Assembly: GCA_026874595.1 (NCBI GenBank)
Contig: CM049318.1
Location: 8,162,741 to 8,226,740, forward strand
DNA: 64,000 bases
Direction: 5' to 3'
DNA from: Sipunculus nudus
Taxonomy: Eukaryota > Annelida > Sipuncula > Golfingiida > Sipunculidae
A program made the position numbers and the translations under genes. The notes below the pieces were generated by a model that did no database searches, had not been told where the DNA came from, and saw nothing but the letters and a program-made list of their open reading frames with translations. This document shows, piece after piece, positions 12,031 to 23,095 of this stretch. The first letter of the stretch is position 1. The number at the start of each line of letters is the position of its first letter.

Positions 12031-12199
12031 CCGTTTCCGATATCCAATTCGATATCCCTAGGTTTTGAAAGTCCGCTGGAGATGAGAGTCTTTGTTTTAA
12101 TGCCATTCAATGGCATGACACCCACCGTCCCGTCAGCAATGTTTGTATAATACAAGTTGTCAGCAGTGGGATCTAGAGCTAACCCGTCAGCCGCTATCC
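12031..12199 (-). CDS. LRP copy 1 exon 8: propeller blade
   Basis: Reads IAADGLALDPTADNLYYTN, then GTVGVMPLNG and LSKPRDIELDIG: a YWTD-type repeat with Tyr-Tyr-Thr-Asn in place of Tyr-Trp-Thr-Asp. Acceptor AG at 12201-12200; donor GTGAGA from 12030. It enters and leaves with 2 bases. The 169-nt length is identical to its counterpart at 47370-47538. Confidence 0.88.
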
Positions 12200-12524
12200 C
12201 TGCCAGCCATATATATGTGTGAGAAAATCATACTAACGCAAATCATTCTATTATTGTATATTTAAATGTACGTTTCTTGGAAATAAATCTCTGAAGAACA
12301 GCATCAAGAAATCATGAATAAAACATATACGTACGGTATTCATAAAAATGAACTTGAAACGTTTACAGAAAAAAAAAATTATAACACCTTCTGTAATAGA
12401 TATAATTCTAAAACAAAGATGGCAATGGCAGGAAAGCAATTAGAAGAATTATATGGACCATGTAAAATGGTTGACAGATATAAAAGATAAGAAGATAACA
12501 ACGAGCAAAGATTATTGCACTTAC

Positions 12525-12758
12525 GATGTACTATTGTTGATAACACCCTTTTGTCAGTTCCGTTTAAGAATGCAGAATAAATCGAAATTTCTGTCACATC
12601 ACTCCAGTATACACGCTTGTCCCTAGGGTCATATTCAACAGCTATTGGGTTCTCAAGGAAAGGCAGTTTTAAAGAATGCACAACCCTCGTTTCTAGATCC
12701 AGCTGCACGAGTTTGTGCTGATATGTGTCTGCTATCAACAAGAATTCCTCGAGTTGTC
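12525..12758 (-). CDS. LRP copy 1 exon 7: start of second propeller
   Basis: Reads QLEEFLLIADTYQHKLVQLD, then ENPIAVEYDPRDKRVYWSDV and SAFLNGTDKRVLS. FLLIA-type openings mark the first strand of an LRP propeller after an EGF domain. Donor GTAAGT from 12524; acceptor CAG at 12761-12759. Phase joins precisely to the EGF exon upstream and to exon 8 downstream. Intact here, frameshifted in copy 2. Confidence 0.9.
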
Positions 12759-13092
12759 CTGAGGTGAAAGAAAGACAAAGTGACCATTTTAGTTATCACT
12801 AAAACGTTTTTGGCTGTAATCATGAACTCAGACATCGTTAACCTATCGTAATTTAAGAAATTGTACCATTTTCAGTTTATGCAAAAAGAAATACCTAGAG
12901 ACCAGAAAAACTGAAAATGCACATATATAGCTTACAATCAACTTTAAACAGAACATATTTTTTTTTCGAATCTGACATTTAGACAAATAATCTCTATCCA
13001 CTAAGCTTCAGCAGATCCCTGACCAATTTCTATATATTTTCCGTGTATTTATGATCAATTTCTATATAATGAACCAGCATGACTATTCATAC

Positions 13093-13128
<36 letters not shown>

Positions 13129-13156
13129 ATAAATATATATATATATATAAACTCAC

Positions 13157-13282
13157 GTGTGACACAGGAGCCATTTGCGAGTACTGAGTAACCATGGGAA
13201 CACCTGCAGACCTTGCGCATGGATCCAGTAGGTAGACAAAGGTGTTCACAGCCACCGTTGTTCAGACCACAAGGAGCCGGTC
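13157..13282 (-). CDS. LRP copy 1 exon 6: EGF-like domain
   Basis: One whole EGF-like module with six cysteines: [16 protein letters not shown], then VCRC and NGSCVT. The NGGC.HLC pattern is typical of the EGF domains that follow YWTD propellers in LRPs. Donor GTGAGT from 13156; acceptor TAG. A CT/AT microsatellite (about 13098-13150) abuts the 5' end of the following intron. Confidence 0.92.
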
Positions 13283-14028
13283 CTACAAGTTATTATGTTT
13301 TTTTTAACATGAAGTTAATAAAACATGACCACTTTGAGAAACGTCTATTTTCTGCCGAACCTAACTAGTTTTAGACTAGTTATCTTAATAACATTAATAA
13401 TGTCAACAAAAATATTTTTAGCCAACGGAATGTAACTGATTTGGATGAGCTCCTATTGCCAGTGGTATTCTGGTCCGAAAGTGGATAAGAGATTCAAACC
13501 TACTACCCGACACGGTTTTTTTTCACACTCTAGAGCACGTGTTTAAACCCTTTCATCAAACTCTAAAACCATGCCACGTTCAAGAATCTTTTTATAAAGA
13601 CAAATTAGAAAAGCTTTTAATTAATGGCCATTATACCAAATGCAACAGCAGAGAAAACAAAGCCTTATGGTCAAGGGTTGAACTTTACAGCTAAAGGCCT
13701 CCCCTTAGAACCCCGCCGGTTACTAAAAGACAAAATAGCGATGTCTTGAAAGAACCTAAAATTATGACACGAGGATTTTACGGTTATTGAATTATGCACT
13801 CTTCCTAGCCCCGTACATGTCATGTTTGCCTGACATCAAGGGTCTAATAATACCAACTTAGCATTCATATCATTTGGTCAATTGCCTACTGATTCAATTA
13901 CAGTACCAACAATAAGGCAATAGACCAATCTTTTTTAATGAAATTGAAAGCTTCTACATTGTTTTTCAGGTTGTTAGGTCAGCTGATATACGGTAAAGGA
14001 TATGGAGAGATATGTTTAATGACACAAC

Positions 14029-14173
14029 CTATAACAGGCTGGGCTTCATCAACATAGGCTGTGACGTCATATCCGTTACCGGAGCTGATGCGCAGGCTTG
14101 ACCTGATGGAGCCGTTTATACGCTGCCAATATAGAGCCGTTTCTGGCTGAGACTCTGTCCAAGCAACCATCCC
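14029..14173 (-). CDS. LRP copy 1 exon 5: propeller blade
   Basis: Reads GMVAWTESQPETALYWQRIN, then SSLRISSGNGYDV, ending a propeller before the EGF exon. Enters in phase 0 after CAG and leaves with 1 base at GTTGTG. The copy 2 counterpart (53210-53352) has lost 2 bases and stops early; this copy is open. Confidence 0.88.
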
Positions 14174-14826
14174 CTGAAAAAAAATCCACATAAAGTACAT
14201 TCAGCATATAACAAATCAGTATGATCTATTTATTTCGAGTAAATTTGAATGATTAAGATACAAAGAGCCCACAACTTTCATGCATAAACTTCTTGCATTT
14301 TTCGTTGAATAACATTATTCTTACAGGACGCCCCAACCGACAGACTGAAAGGTTGCAGAAAGTATCATAAATTTTACAGCCAAACTGTTTATATATATAA
14401 CATTCAAGTAAAATACAATAGAACAAGAACACCGCAAATGGTGCATAATACGCCCGTTGCATATTTTGTGACCTCTGACCTCATTAAATATGCGTGAATT
14501 TGCTGAGAATGTAATTCAGGTGAAAACTGTATCAGTTAATACTCATCATAAGTTATATGAAAATCCATTTTTGGTAAGTCAGGGTGGTGCCAGCAAAGTG
14601 TTTTTACCTATGTCCTCATCAATTATGCATGGATTTTTTTTGGAAGTAAAATTTAGGTAAGACATAATATTAATTAATATTTTTGTCAAAATTCATTATA
14701 TTCATTTTACATAATCAGTGCGAAATTAAAAGTTAACTGACGGTTGGAATCACAGTATACGTCCCGTCACAGACGGGCATATAAAAAGGAAATGGTAGGT
14801 CAGATTGTAATTTATGACACGAGTAC

Positions 14827-14947
14827 CTGAAAAACTGCCGAGCCCCATATGGTGCGCCCTTGCCGGTTGATAAGGGCGGATTTATCATTTGGGGAGTCGA
14901 TTGAGATAGAGGTGATAGTAGACTGCGCGGAGTCACTCCAATACAAC
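14827..14947 (-). CDS. LRP copy 1 exon 4: propeller blade
   Basis: Reads LYWSDSAQSTITSISIDSPN, then LINRQGRTIWGSAVFQ. Acceptor TTGCAG at 14950-14948; donor GTACTC from 14826. The first base completes the Arg codon left by the previous exon only if that exon ends at a GC donor (see 19414-19548). Just upstream, about 14980-15000, is a partial repeat of the exon start, better preserved in copy 2 (54265-54300). Confidence 0.87.
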
Positions 14948-15009
14948 CTGCAAGTAAAAGATGAAATTGTAACTCATGTATTTACCCAATGGTGTGTCGC
15001 TCCAAGTTT

Positions 15010-17648
15010 GTATATGGGTATAGTATAACAAAACGGAATATTTCAGAGGGGTGCCCTCATTTAGTACCCACAAGATAAGATTCAGAGCCTGAAAACCATC
15101 TGGGGAAGAGAATGAAAAAATAACCTTAGATCCACTATTATTAACATATAGTAAATGTTATACCAAAAGAAAGCCATAAAAGTGTTCTTTCTATCATTAC
15201 CATTTATATTGTAATATTATACACCTGTAGCCCAAAAAAATGTAGAATGATCACGTGACCATACCTTTTCTCAATTTCGGGACTGGGAAAGTTATATGCA
15301 AACATTTAACCAAGATATGAAGTGTATAAACGAAAAAATGTACAACTTTTTTCTTGTTTACTATTGTTGAGTTTGTGGTTGTTTTTTTTTGAAAGTATAA
15401 TAACGGATAGTTGCCTTAGCGGCTACTCATATTTTAACTAAATATGATCGATAAACCGTATTTCCGATCAAGATCAACCTAAGATTCACATTTTGATTTG
15501 TTCTTGTTATTCATTGCAACTGTCCTCTGTAAATCATTGCAAATTTAAAACGTAATCTTCTTGGCCAGCACAATGATTTTTTATTAGAATTATTTTTATT
15601 AACTATCATGGTCGCCATGTTGCAAGAGTGCAAGCACATTCCTAATAATATGTTGACAAATTACCACTTATACATCACCTGTTTAAAGTTTAGCGCCTAA
15701 AACCTATCTAGCCCTTGCTCCCCGAAATAACAAAATTAACATAAAAATGTGGAGGGTCAGGGAAAGGAAAAATCACTTTAGATCCGTTTTATCTGGATAG
15801 AATATTGCAAATAATATACCAACTTAAAGAAAAAGAAAAATAAGTTCCAGTCTAATATGTTTAATTTTTTTAATGTGCACAAAAAGCCAAACTAACACCA
15901 AAATGTCACGTGTTCATGACAGGTCATCAACCATGGTGAAAATTTGACGCAAAATGTTATAGTGAAGAGGGACATTTATTAACATAGTTTGTTTGTTTAA
16001 TCATTCTTTATATCTTTTGTCTGAGTTGAAGAGTATTGTCTATTAGGAATTATTGATAACTGTCTTTGCGGTCATGGCAGCTGACTTTATTTGGGATTTG
16101 GGATCCAGATTTCGCAAATAGTCATATCATACGCGTAAATGCCATAGCAAAATATAAACGTTATCAGTCTACAATTATCCTGCCATATTTTTTTGTGAGC
16201 CGGAAAATATGCGCTCTTAATTTTCAAGATTTAATTGCAGTTAATTCAATATATTGTCTTTTAGCCTTTTTTCGTATATTGTAGTACTTTTTACAATAAA
16301 TCTGATTTGAATTTTTGTAATGAAGCAAACTGTCTTGTTTAAAAAGTGGTTTTCTACAGTGGCTTAAAATTTATGGTGTTATCAAGTTATTTATTATTTC
16401 ATCTAGAGACCATGTCCTGTAGCTTATTAGCCTACATTTCGTATTCTTTTAGTATTCCTGCATCCCATAACTCAAACTTAAGCCCTGTTTTATTTTTTAT
16501 CTTGGGAATGTTAAAATGAATACCATAGATATATGATTCATTTTTCTATATTATATGCAAGCCTGCGGTTAAATCATTTTCTCAGACAATTCTATTAGGT
16601 AACAAATATCTTTAAGACCTGATTTAATAACAAACAAGATGTCTATAAATAAATGAAAGCTTGATAGTATATGTCTTAATAACAAAATCGACAAATTATA
16701 TTCCAAATACGATATGTGTTATTTGTATCTCCAAACACTTTGAAATCAACCCCTAAGGTATATAGGTTTAAGAATCCAACATTGACAAACACCTCTGAAC
16801 AACACAATATGTAGGTAAACTTTTGACAAAACCCCTTTTCCTGATAGATATATCGTGTTTGATTCTACAAAACCTTAGACTATAACACTAAAATGGCTTC
16901 TCAGCATTATAATACAACTTAAGCATATTCATATTCATTATATAATATTACAATCATAAACAATTTACGTTAACGCAATCGGATATTTCCTTCTATGTCT
17001 AAACATTTTAGAATGTAAAACTTGGTCTGAACAATGCAATTTGATAATATTATTGACATTTATTTTTATAGAGACATTTTTTCCAAACGAATAAAACACC
17101 CAGCTGATCTTTATAAGTCCTCATTAACTTAATTCGTACTCTAAAGGTATCCAGAGTCTCACAATGCATAGATCTGAACAAAGCCACAAGCAAAATTTGT
17201 CATTTCAGTTAAGTATTATTTAGGATAATTGTAAACAAATGCTGCTTTACGTTACAATTCTGTTAATTGTCTCACTTGCCTGTATGTCATTTATTGTGAC
17301 TGAGATGCATTAATGCACAGTCCCTCAATGATCAAATGTTTAGGCAGCTCAACAAATTGTTTCAATAACCTGTTCTTTGTAACTACGTATTCAGACACAG
17401 TATTTAAACAAATTGTCTTGTTGGAATAGACGACGAGTGTTGATATGATACACATTAAATTCTTAATCAAAATGTGCGACCACCAAAATTACTATCTATA
17501 CAGGTGTTGTCAAAATAATATGGAAAAAACAATGGTCCAGTCCATGTAGACTGCGAATGTATTCTCATTTCATACACTGAGCTGCTTAGATCGCACCTAT
17601 ACTAGTATGATCGTTATCAGCTAAACAATTACACAGTATTGATTAATA

Positions 17649-17699
<51 letters not shown>

Positions 17700-19340
17700 T
17701 TAAAAGCTTGGCTCCAATATTTAACGTAATATAAAACGTGGGGCCAATTAAAGTATGAACGGATGACGTGACCGTCTGAAATGAAGCTGGCTATATTCAA
17801 CCTTTGAACTGGTTTTGGTCATGTTTACTGCAACAAACAGATGTTTGATATTTTAGGTGTTCCTAATATGTATATTGATTAAATGAAAATGAAATATAGA
17901 TTCAGCCGACTTTACCGCGTTCCCTTCATAGTTGTAAAGGTCGTTTCTTTTTACTTGCTATTGTGGACTCTAGCCTGCTGAATGGGCACCTGAAGGACAG
18001 ACTGGAAGATACTTCTTACAAAATTTGGTGTTTTTGTTCGACATGTAACAAAAATTCCGTTAAGTTACCTTACTATTTGGACATTTGAAAATATAGTGTT
18101 TTACCTACATAACTTTAAACTTTCGTTAACATGGTGGTCTCATCACTATAGTTCATCATTAGCATATCCATTTTACCTACATAAATAATTATAATCAATA
18201 TTGTAAATAGAGTCAGACATTTTCTTCATTGCAAAAAAATATTAGTATGAACTAGTTTTTTTAATGTAAATAAAATGTAATGTAATTAAATACCGAATTC
18301 TTTGATTTAGTCATTTCCTGGCACATTAAAGTTTTTATCAGTAAAATAATTTCTTAATAAATTAGAAAATTAGGTAGTTATATAAACTTATCAGCGCTGT
18401 AAGTATTTATTTAACATATGTACAAACCATAATCCTCTCTCAACCAATAAAAGTACAACATCAGACGACTAAACGCCACTGGAAGCTCCATCGTATTGAA
18501 ACATGATCTCAGTTGCTACCATCGATAATTTTACTGCATGATATTAATTTCTTTTAAATGTTATTATTACAAACATATTTAATACCCAACAGATGTTAAA
18601 GAAACAACCACTTGCTTATTATATACTATATAAATGCATGGATTTGCTTGTAGACCTTTATCTCCATACAGATATTATTTTCGATAAGTGTAAACAAATA
18701 TTGCTTCATGACACCTTTTTAATTATCGAAATTACTATATTTATAATCGAGATGTTTACTTCAGATATAGCTTTCGAAAGGGATGGTTTCACTGGAAAAG
18801 TGTATATATACTAGTATATTCCCTATATATTTTTTTTAATCATATGGATGTTTAATCTTTATAATCTTTATCATTATGGAATTCTATTTTTTAATGATAT
18901 ATTTCTTAACTTTCAAATATTTTCACTTCAGAACATGAGGGCATTTAAACGCAAAGGACACAGTTTTACCTCAACGGGTGACATGACCTTTTGACCTCTA
19001 TTATTATACTTTTACAGGACTTTCTACGATAACTATTCATGATATTTCATAATGGTGTTCTAATTATGTATATTGATTAATTTAGAATGAGTTTTAGAGT
19101 TAATTTAGTTTACAACATTCCGTTTATTGTTGTAAACTTGCGAAATTTTATGTAAAATCCTGTTATTTTGGATTTGGGCCTGCTGAAGGAATCAAAGACT
19201 GAGTTCGGGTGGGCACCCCCTTCAGAATGATCAGGATTGACCTGTAGATACTTCATACCAAATTTGGTGCTTTTATCCGGCGTGTATCGATGATTTCGTT
19301 AAGCCACCTGACTAAAAGCGATAGTTCCTGTATAATGCAA
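15010..19340. repeat. Copy 1-specific AT-rich intron expansion
   Basis: The matching intron in copy 2 is only about 180 bp (54229-54409), so roughly 4.3 kb here is extra. It has no recognisable gene. Inside, a repeat occurs twice in the same direction, at about 17740-18080 and 18950-19320. Shared text includes TATGTATATTGATTAA, GCCTGCTGAA, GATACTTC and AAATTTGGTG. An (AT)n tract fills 17652-17697. Confidence 0.6.
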
Positions 19341-19413
19341 ACGAAAGGCAAGACACTGTAGCCACCGATATAATAAGTTCTTCTATGGAAAATGTTGATA
19401 AGCCGCTACTTGC

Positions 19414-19548
19414 CGGTTGGACGATATGTCAACAGATAGTTGTCTGGGCTGTGTGAGTCCACTTGGAACTAGAGTCCGCAAAATCCTTCCATCCATCCTG
19501 GATTCAATAATTTTCGGCGTGCTTTCAACGTCCACCCAATACATACGT
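19414..19548 (-). CDS. LRP copy 1 exon 3: propeller blade with GC donor
   Basis: Reads RMYWVDVESTPKIIESRMDG, then LRTLVPSGLTQPRQLSVDI, a full YWTD repeat. Acceptor CACCACAG. No GT donor fits the phase of the next exon. A GC donor (CG|GCAAGT at 19413) joins exactly to give SSNR-LYWSD. The copy 2 counterpart has the same length (135 nt) and a weaker GCAAAT. Confidence 0.85.
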
Positions 19549-20699
19549 CTGTGGTGAAAAAAAAAGAACATATCCACCATGATAAAAAATAGGGTTAAAA
19601 AAGGCAATACTTAACTTGAATGATTTTTTTTGCAGTGTCGCAAAAAACAGATGCCCCCATGTGCCTAATTTGTCAAGACAGCTAACATAAGGGCATGCAT
19701 TAGTGAACCCTATACACAAACATGTATAGGACCCTCAAGATCCTCCATTAAGCCCAAAATTGTAGCCTTGTTTCAATATTGAATTATCATGAGTCAGTAA
19801 CAGGCATCCTCTCATGGATATCAATTTAAAGTCCAAATTTCATTGCAATGATGTGAACAGTTCTTGATAAAATGCCCAATAAAATTTACATGTTGCTATG
19901 GTGGCAATAATGTATTTTCTACCGCTGTGGATTTTAACAGCACAAATTTCCATCATGGGATACAATCTCTGGTAAAATCGTAAACGCAATCATTTTAACG
20001 GTTCTTAAGATAATGTGTGTGAAAGAAATACCAAGATCGCTGCTTAGCAGCCATATTCTATTTACGATTGGTCTGAAATTCGGGTGAAAATATGTGATAT
20101 TCTAAAGGCAATATTCTAAACATTTCTTGTAATACGGATGTGGACGAAAACATCACTATTCACAATAGGGCACGACTGCTGTATTCTTTAACCTGTTAAA
20201 TCTGTAAAGTAATACTGAAAAATACATTTCTTCGTAAAGTTTACTCGGAAGATAAAAGGTTCAAAACAAGTTGCACGACAATGCATACATTTTTTAAGAT
20301 CATACAATATAGTTCCGTACATTTAATCCTGGATATCAATCTCTCAGTCTCCAGTATTTTTGGCTCCTGTAAAAGGGCCACGGAATCGATTTTTTCTACA
20401 AAGTTTTACCAATTTATAAAAGCCTAACACTTTAAAAGAGAACATAAATAAAACATCTTAAGTTTATCATAAGTGCATGAACTAGGAAAAATTTGTTAAT
20501 TTGAAGAAAATATGTGCAGTATTTCATCAAAGAATGTCGAAGGCGACGCGACCTAAAACGACGTTTCCATCGATGGAGAGGGAATAGCAAACAATAACTA
20601 GTCAATTCTAGTTCAACTGTTGAAGATATGTAAAACCACTGTGGATGTTAAAGGTTTGTATAAATTATCAGAGTGTTACAGTTAAATCAAAACATTTAC

Positions 20700-20844
20700 C
20701 ATCTTTGTGGATTTAGGGCAATCCCCCCTGCTTTCTTGTGGACCAGGGCTACCTCGTGCTCCCCAGTCAAACGACTCGCCAATATAACATCATAGGTCGG
20801 ATTCGTCCAATACAAGTTGTCTGTCAACCAGTCCACCGCTAGTG
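20700..20844 (-). CDS. LRP copy 1 exon 2: propeller blade
   Basis: Reads LAVDWLTDNLYWTNPTYDVI, then SRLTGEHEVALVHKK and GGIALNPQR. Acceptor ACAG at 20847-20845; the only donor in reach is GTAAAT from 20699. Joined to exon 3 this leaves TG plus A, a TGA codon at the junction. Copy 2 has GG plus A (Gly) at the same place, which fits the family pattern NPxxGxMYW. So copy 1 may itself carry a disabling change, or may use a splice site I do not recognise. Confidence 0.8.
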
Positions 20845-21328
20845 CTGTTTAAAATCCCGTATCATGTTTCAGAATCAACCAAATTAACCATTCTTTGGTG
20901 TGAGCGTTATCCATTAATGAAATCAAATTATGGTACGTGATATATTGACTGATGTGAACCTTTTATCAATATATTACACGTCCCAGACTACAAACCCAGA
21001 TGAACTGCTAATGAATCATCCGTGGTTGATCATGTTATATAATTTTTTTATATATGTATATTACTTTAAGCTACAGACAAGCGTATATTAATATGTAAAC
21101 CATAAGTAAACCGGTAACCACCAAAGGCAGAGACACAGAGTATGTTGTCAATTGCACAACTGCATTTATTCCCTCTGCATTTATTCAATTATAAACATAT
21201 TTATTTTATTCATTATTTACCTTGTGTCAATCCAATGTCATATTCAGATAAAATGCTTTCATATTTTTCCATTAAAATAATGCACAGACGTGTCAGTTCA
21301 GACATTACATAAGAGATATTACGCCTAC

Positions 21329-21589
21329 CTTCAGCGAATCCGCGAGAGACGATGCTGGTTTTCTCACCGTCAACCATCTTTACTCTCCAGATGTGTCTTG
21401 GTTTATCATAGGTACTATAAAATAACATTCCCTGAGAAACGTGGGTCGCTACAGCACGTACTTGGTAGGAGAAACCACTGAGCATACATCCTGAAACGTT
21501 CCGTGTCGAATCATAACCTTCTGAGAAGGGAGGACTTTTCTGACAAATTGCGCCACCGGTTGCAAATATCAACAAAGGCGGTTTAGTTA
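21329..21589 (-). CDS. LRP copy 1 exon 1 of the cassette: first propeller blade
   Basis: Reads TKPPLLIFATGGAICQKSPP, then SYQVRAVATHVSQGMLFYST and RGFAE. The PxLLIFAT opening marks the start of an LRP propeller just after an EGF domain. Acceptor CTGCAG; donor GTAGGC from 21328. It needs 1 base from an upstream exon. The EGF exon at 44348-44479 leaves exactly 1 base, so a 22.8 kb intron holding element 2 is possible. This exon is 7 nt longer than its copy 2 counterpart. Confidence 0.85.
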
Positions 21590-21949
21590 CTGCAGATGCT
21601 AAAATTACATTAAAAAATTAGCATTACCAAGCACTGTAGCAGAAAGATATTAACATTTGAAGGTTTATATACTTAGCGTAATTCTGCAAGAAAGATTCCT
21701 TTCTGCCCGGCGAACCCAACTGCAGTTTACAGAAAGAGTAACCAAAGATTTTATTCCCAAACTATCAGGAAAGCAAAACAGTGAACAAATATATATTTGA
21801 AACAGAGAGACACTTTTCAGAACCTTGCATAGATATCAGGATAATAATCTCACTGAAGAAAAAGAATATCTTGCATTAAAAAAGCAGTGTTACATCATAC
21901 GCGTAACACACATATTAGCGGACAGCACGAAAAAGGATGTCGACTGGTC

Positions 21950-22450
21950 TCATCCCGCAAAATTAGGGACACATGGATCTTAACGCTCGGCTAAATTTGT
22001 CTTTATGGACATGATTAAGACCTCTTTCAAAATGTGGGTCCTGTGATCAAGGTGGAAGCCAATCTGTCTACCAAAACTGAAGTTATCATCAAAAATCTAA
22101 TTTTTTAATGGATCGGCCTTGCGACCTAGACCACGTGGCCCCAATATCAATCATGTTCTTCCCCTATTTGCATTCCTGCTATATGTGCAAGATGGAAGGT
22201 TTGGGACAAAAAGTTGGGCTCATAATGCATGCACAATCGTTCTAGTTTAGTCCCGTGACCTAGACCTTTGACCTCATGGTCCCAATACCATACGGGTTTC
22301 CTGCTTTCATGGTTGGCCATATATAAATTAAGTTTGAAAACAATATGGCAATCCAAACTAGAGTTACCATTAGGAAACAAATTTGATGTACATTCTGAAG
22401 GAGACAGATGGCCAGACAGGGCGATTACTATAGGGCATCAGGCGGGATCC
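21950..22450. repeat. Dispersed repeat of the GACCTAGACCTTTGACC type
   Basis: Has the run GTGACCTAGACCTTTGACCT and ends near GGGCGATTACTATAGGGCAT followed by GGCGGGA. It starts near CATCCCGC, so short ends CCCGC/GCGGG are inverted. No coding content. I recognise this style of text from molluscan repeats but cannot name the family. Confidence 0.4.
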
Positions 22451-22559
22451 TATTTAACACATAAGGTGTCAGGACACTAGATGAAAACACAGTTGCGAAT
22501 CTGATAGTATCAATATATTTGATAATCTCAAAATTAAAGAAATAATGTAATCAAAAATG

Positions 22560-23095
22560 AAATGAAAAAAAATACAGGTAGCGCTACCAGTCTTTAGAAA
22601 CCGAAGAACCCAGTTATAATCAATAAACCCACCAGGTTTTGGGACACTGGATGAAACCACAGGTGAGAAACTGATACAATTTGAGTCTCAAAAATAGAAA
22701 AAAATAGCAAAAATTATAAAAAAACACAGGTGGTGCCACCAGTTTTCGGCATCTGAGACCCCTGGTCATGGTCAATATTCAAGGTAAGATTCATGGCAAT
22801 CCATGCATTAATTATCAAGATGCTGAAGGTTTTTTTTTAAATAATTTTTTAAATTATTCTGTGTGTACTTACAAATCCCATAGCTCGGAGGATATAGGTC
22901 ACAGTGACCTAAATTCAGGGTTTCATGGAGATTTTTATAATTGACTTCCCTGCATTTTTACTTAAGAGTTTCTAGGCCAGCGGTTTTGATTTGTGCCGTG
23001 CTAACAGACGGACAGACGGCCGGAGAGCCAGGCGGCTGGACAACCGGATGGACGGCGGACAAAGCGCCATTCCTATTAAAGTCAACTGAGGTAAA
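22560..23095 (+). repeat. Degenerate family A repeat
   Basis: Two diverged copies of the 338-bp unit seen at 47.6-51.5 kb, each beginning near ACAGGT.G.GC.ACCAGT (22574 and 22727). They are followed by a GACGGACAG-rich tract (23005-23060) and GTCAACTGAGGTAAAAA, a worn form of the terminal hairpin. Confidence 0.6.
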
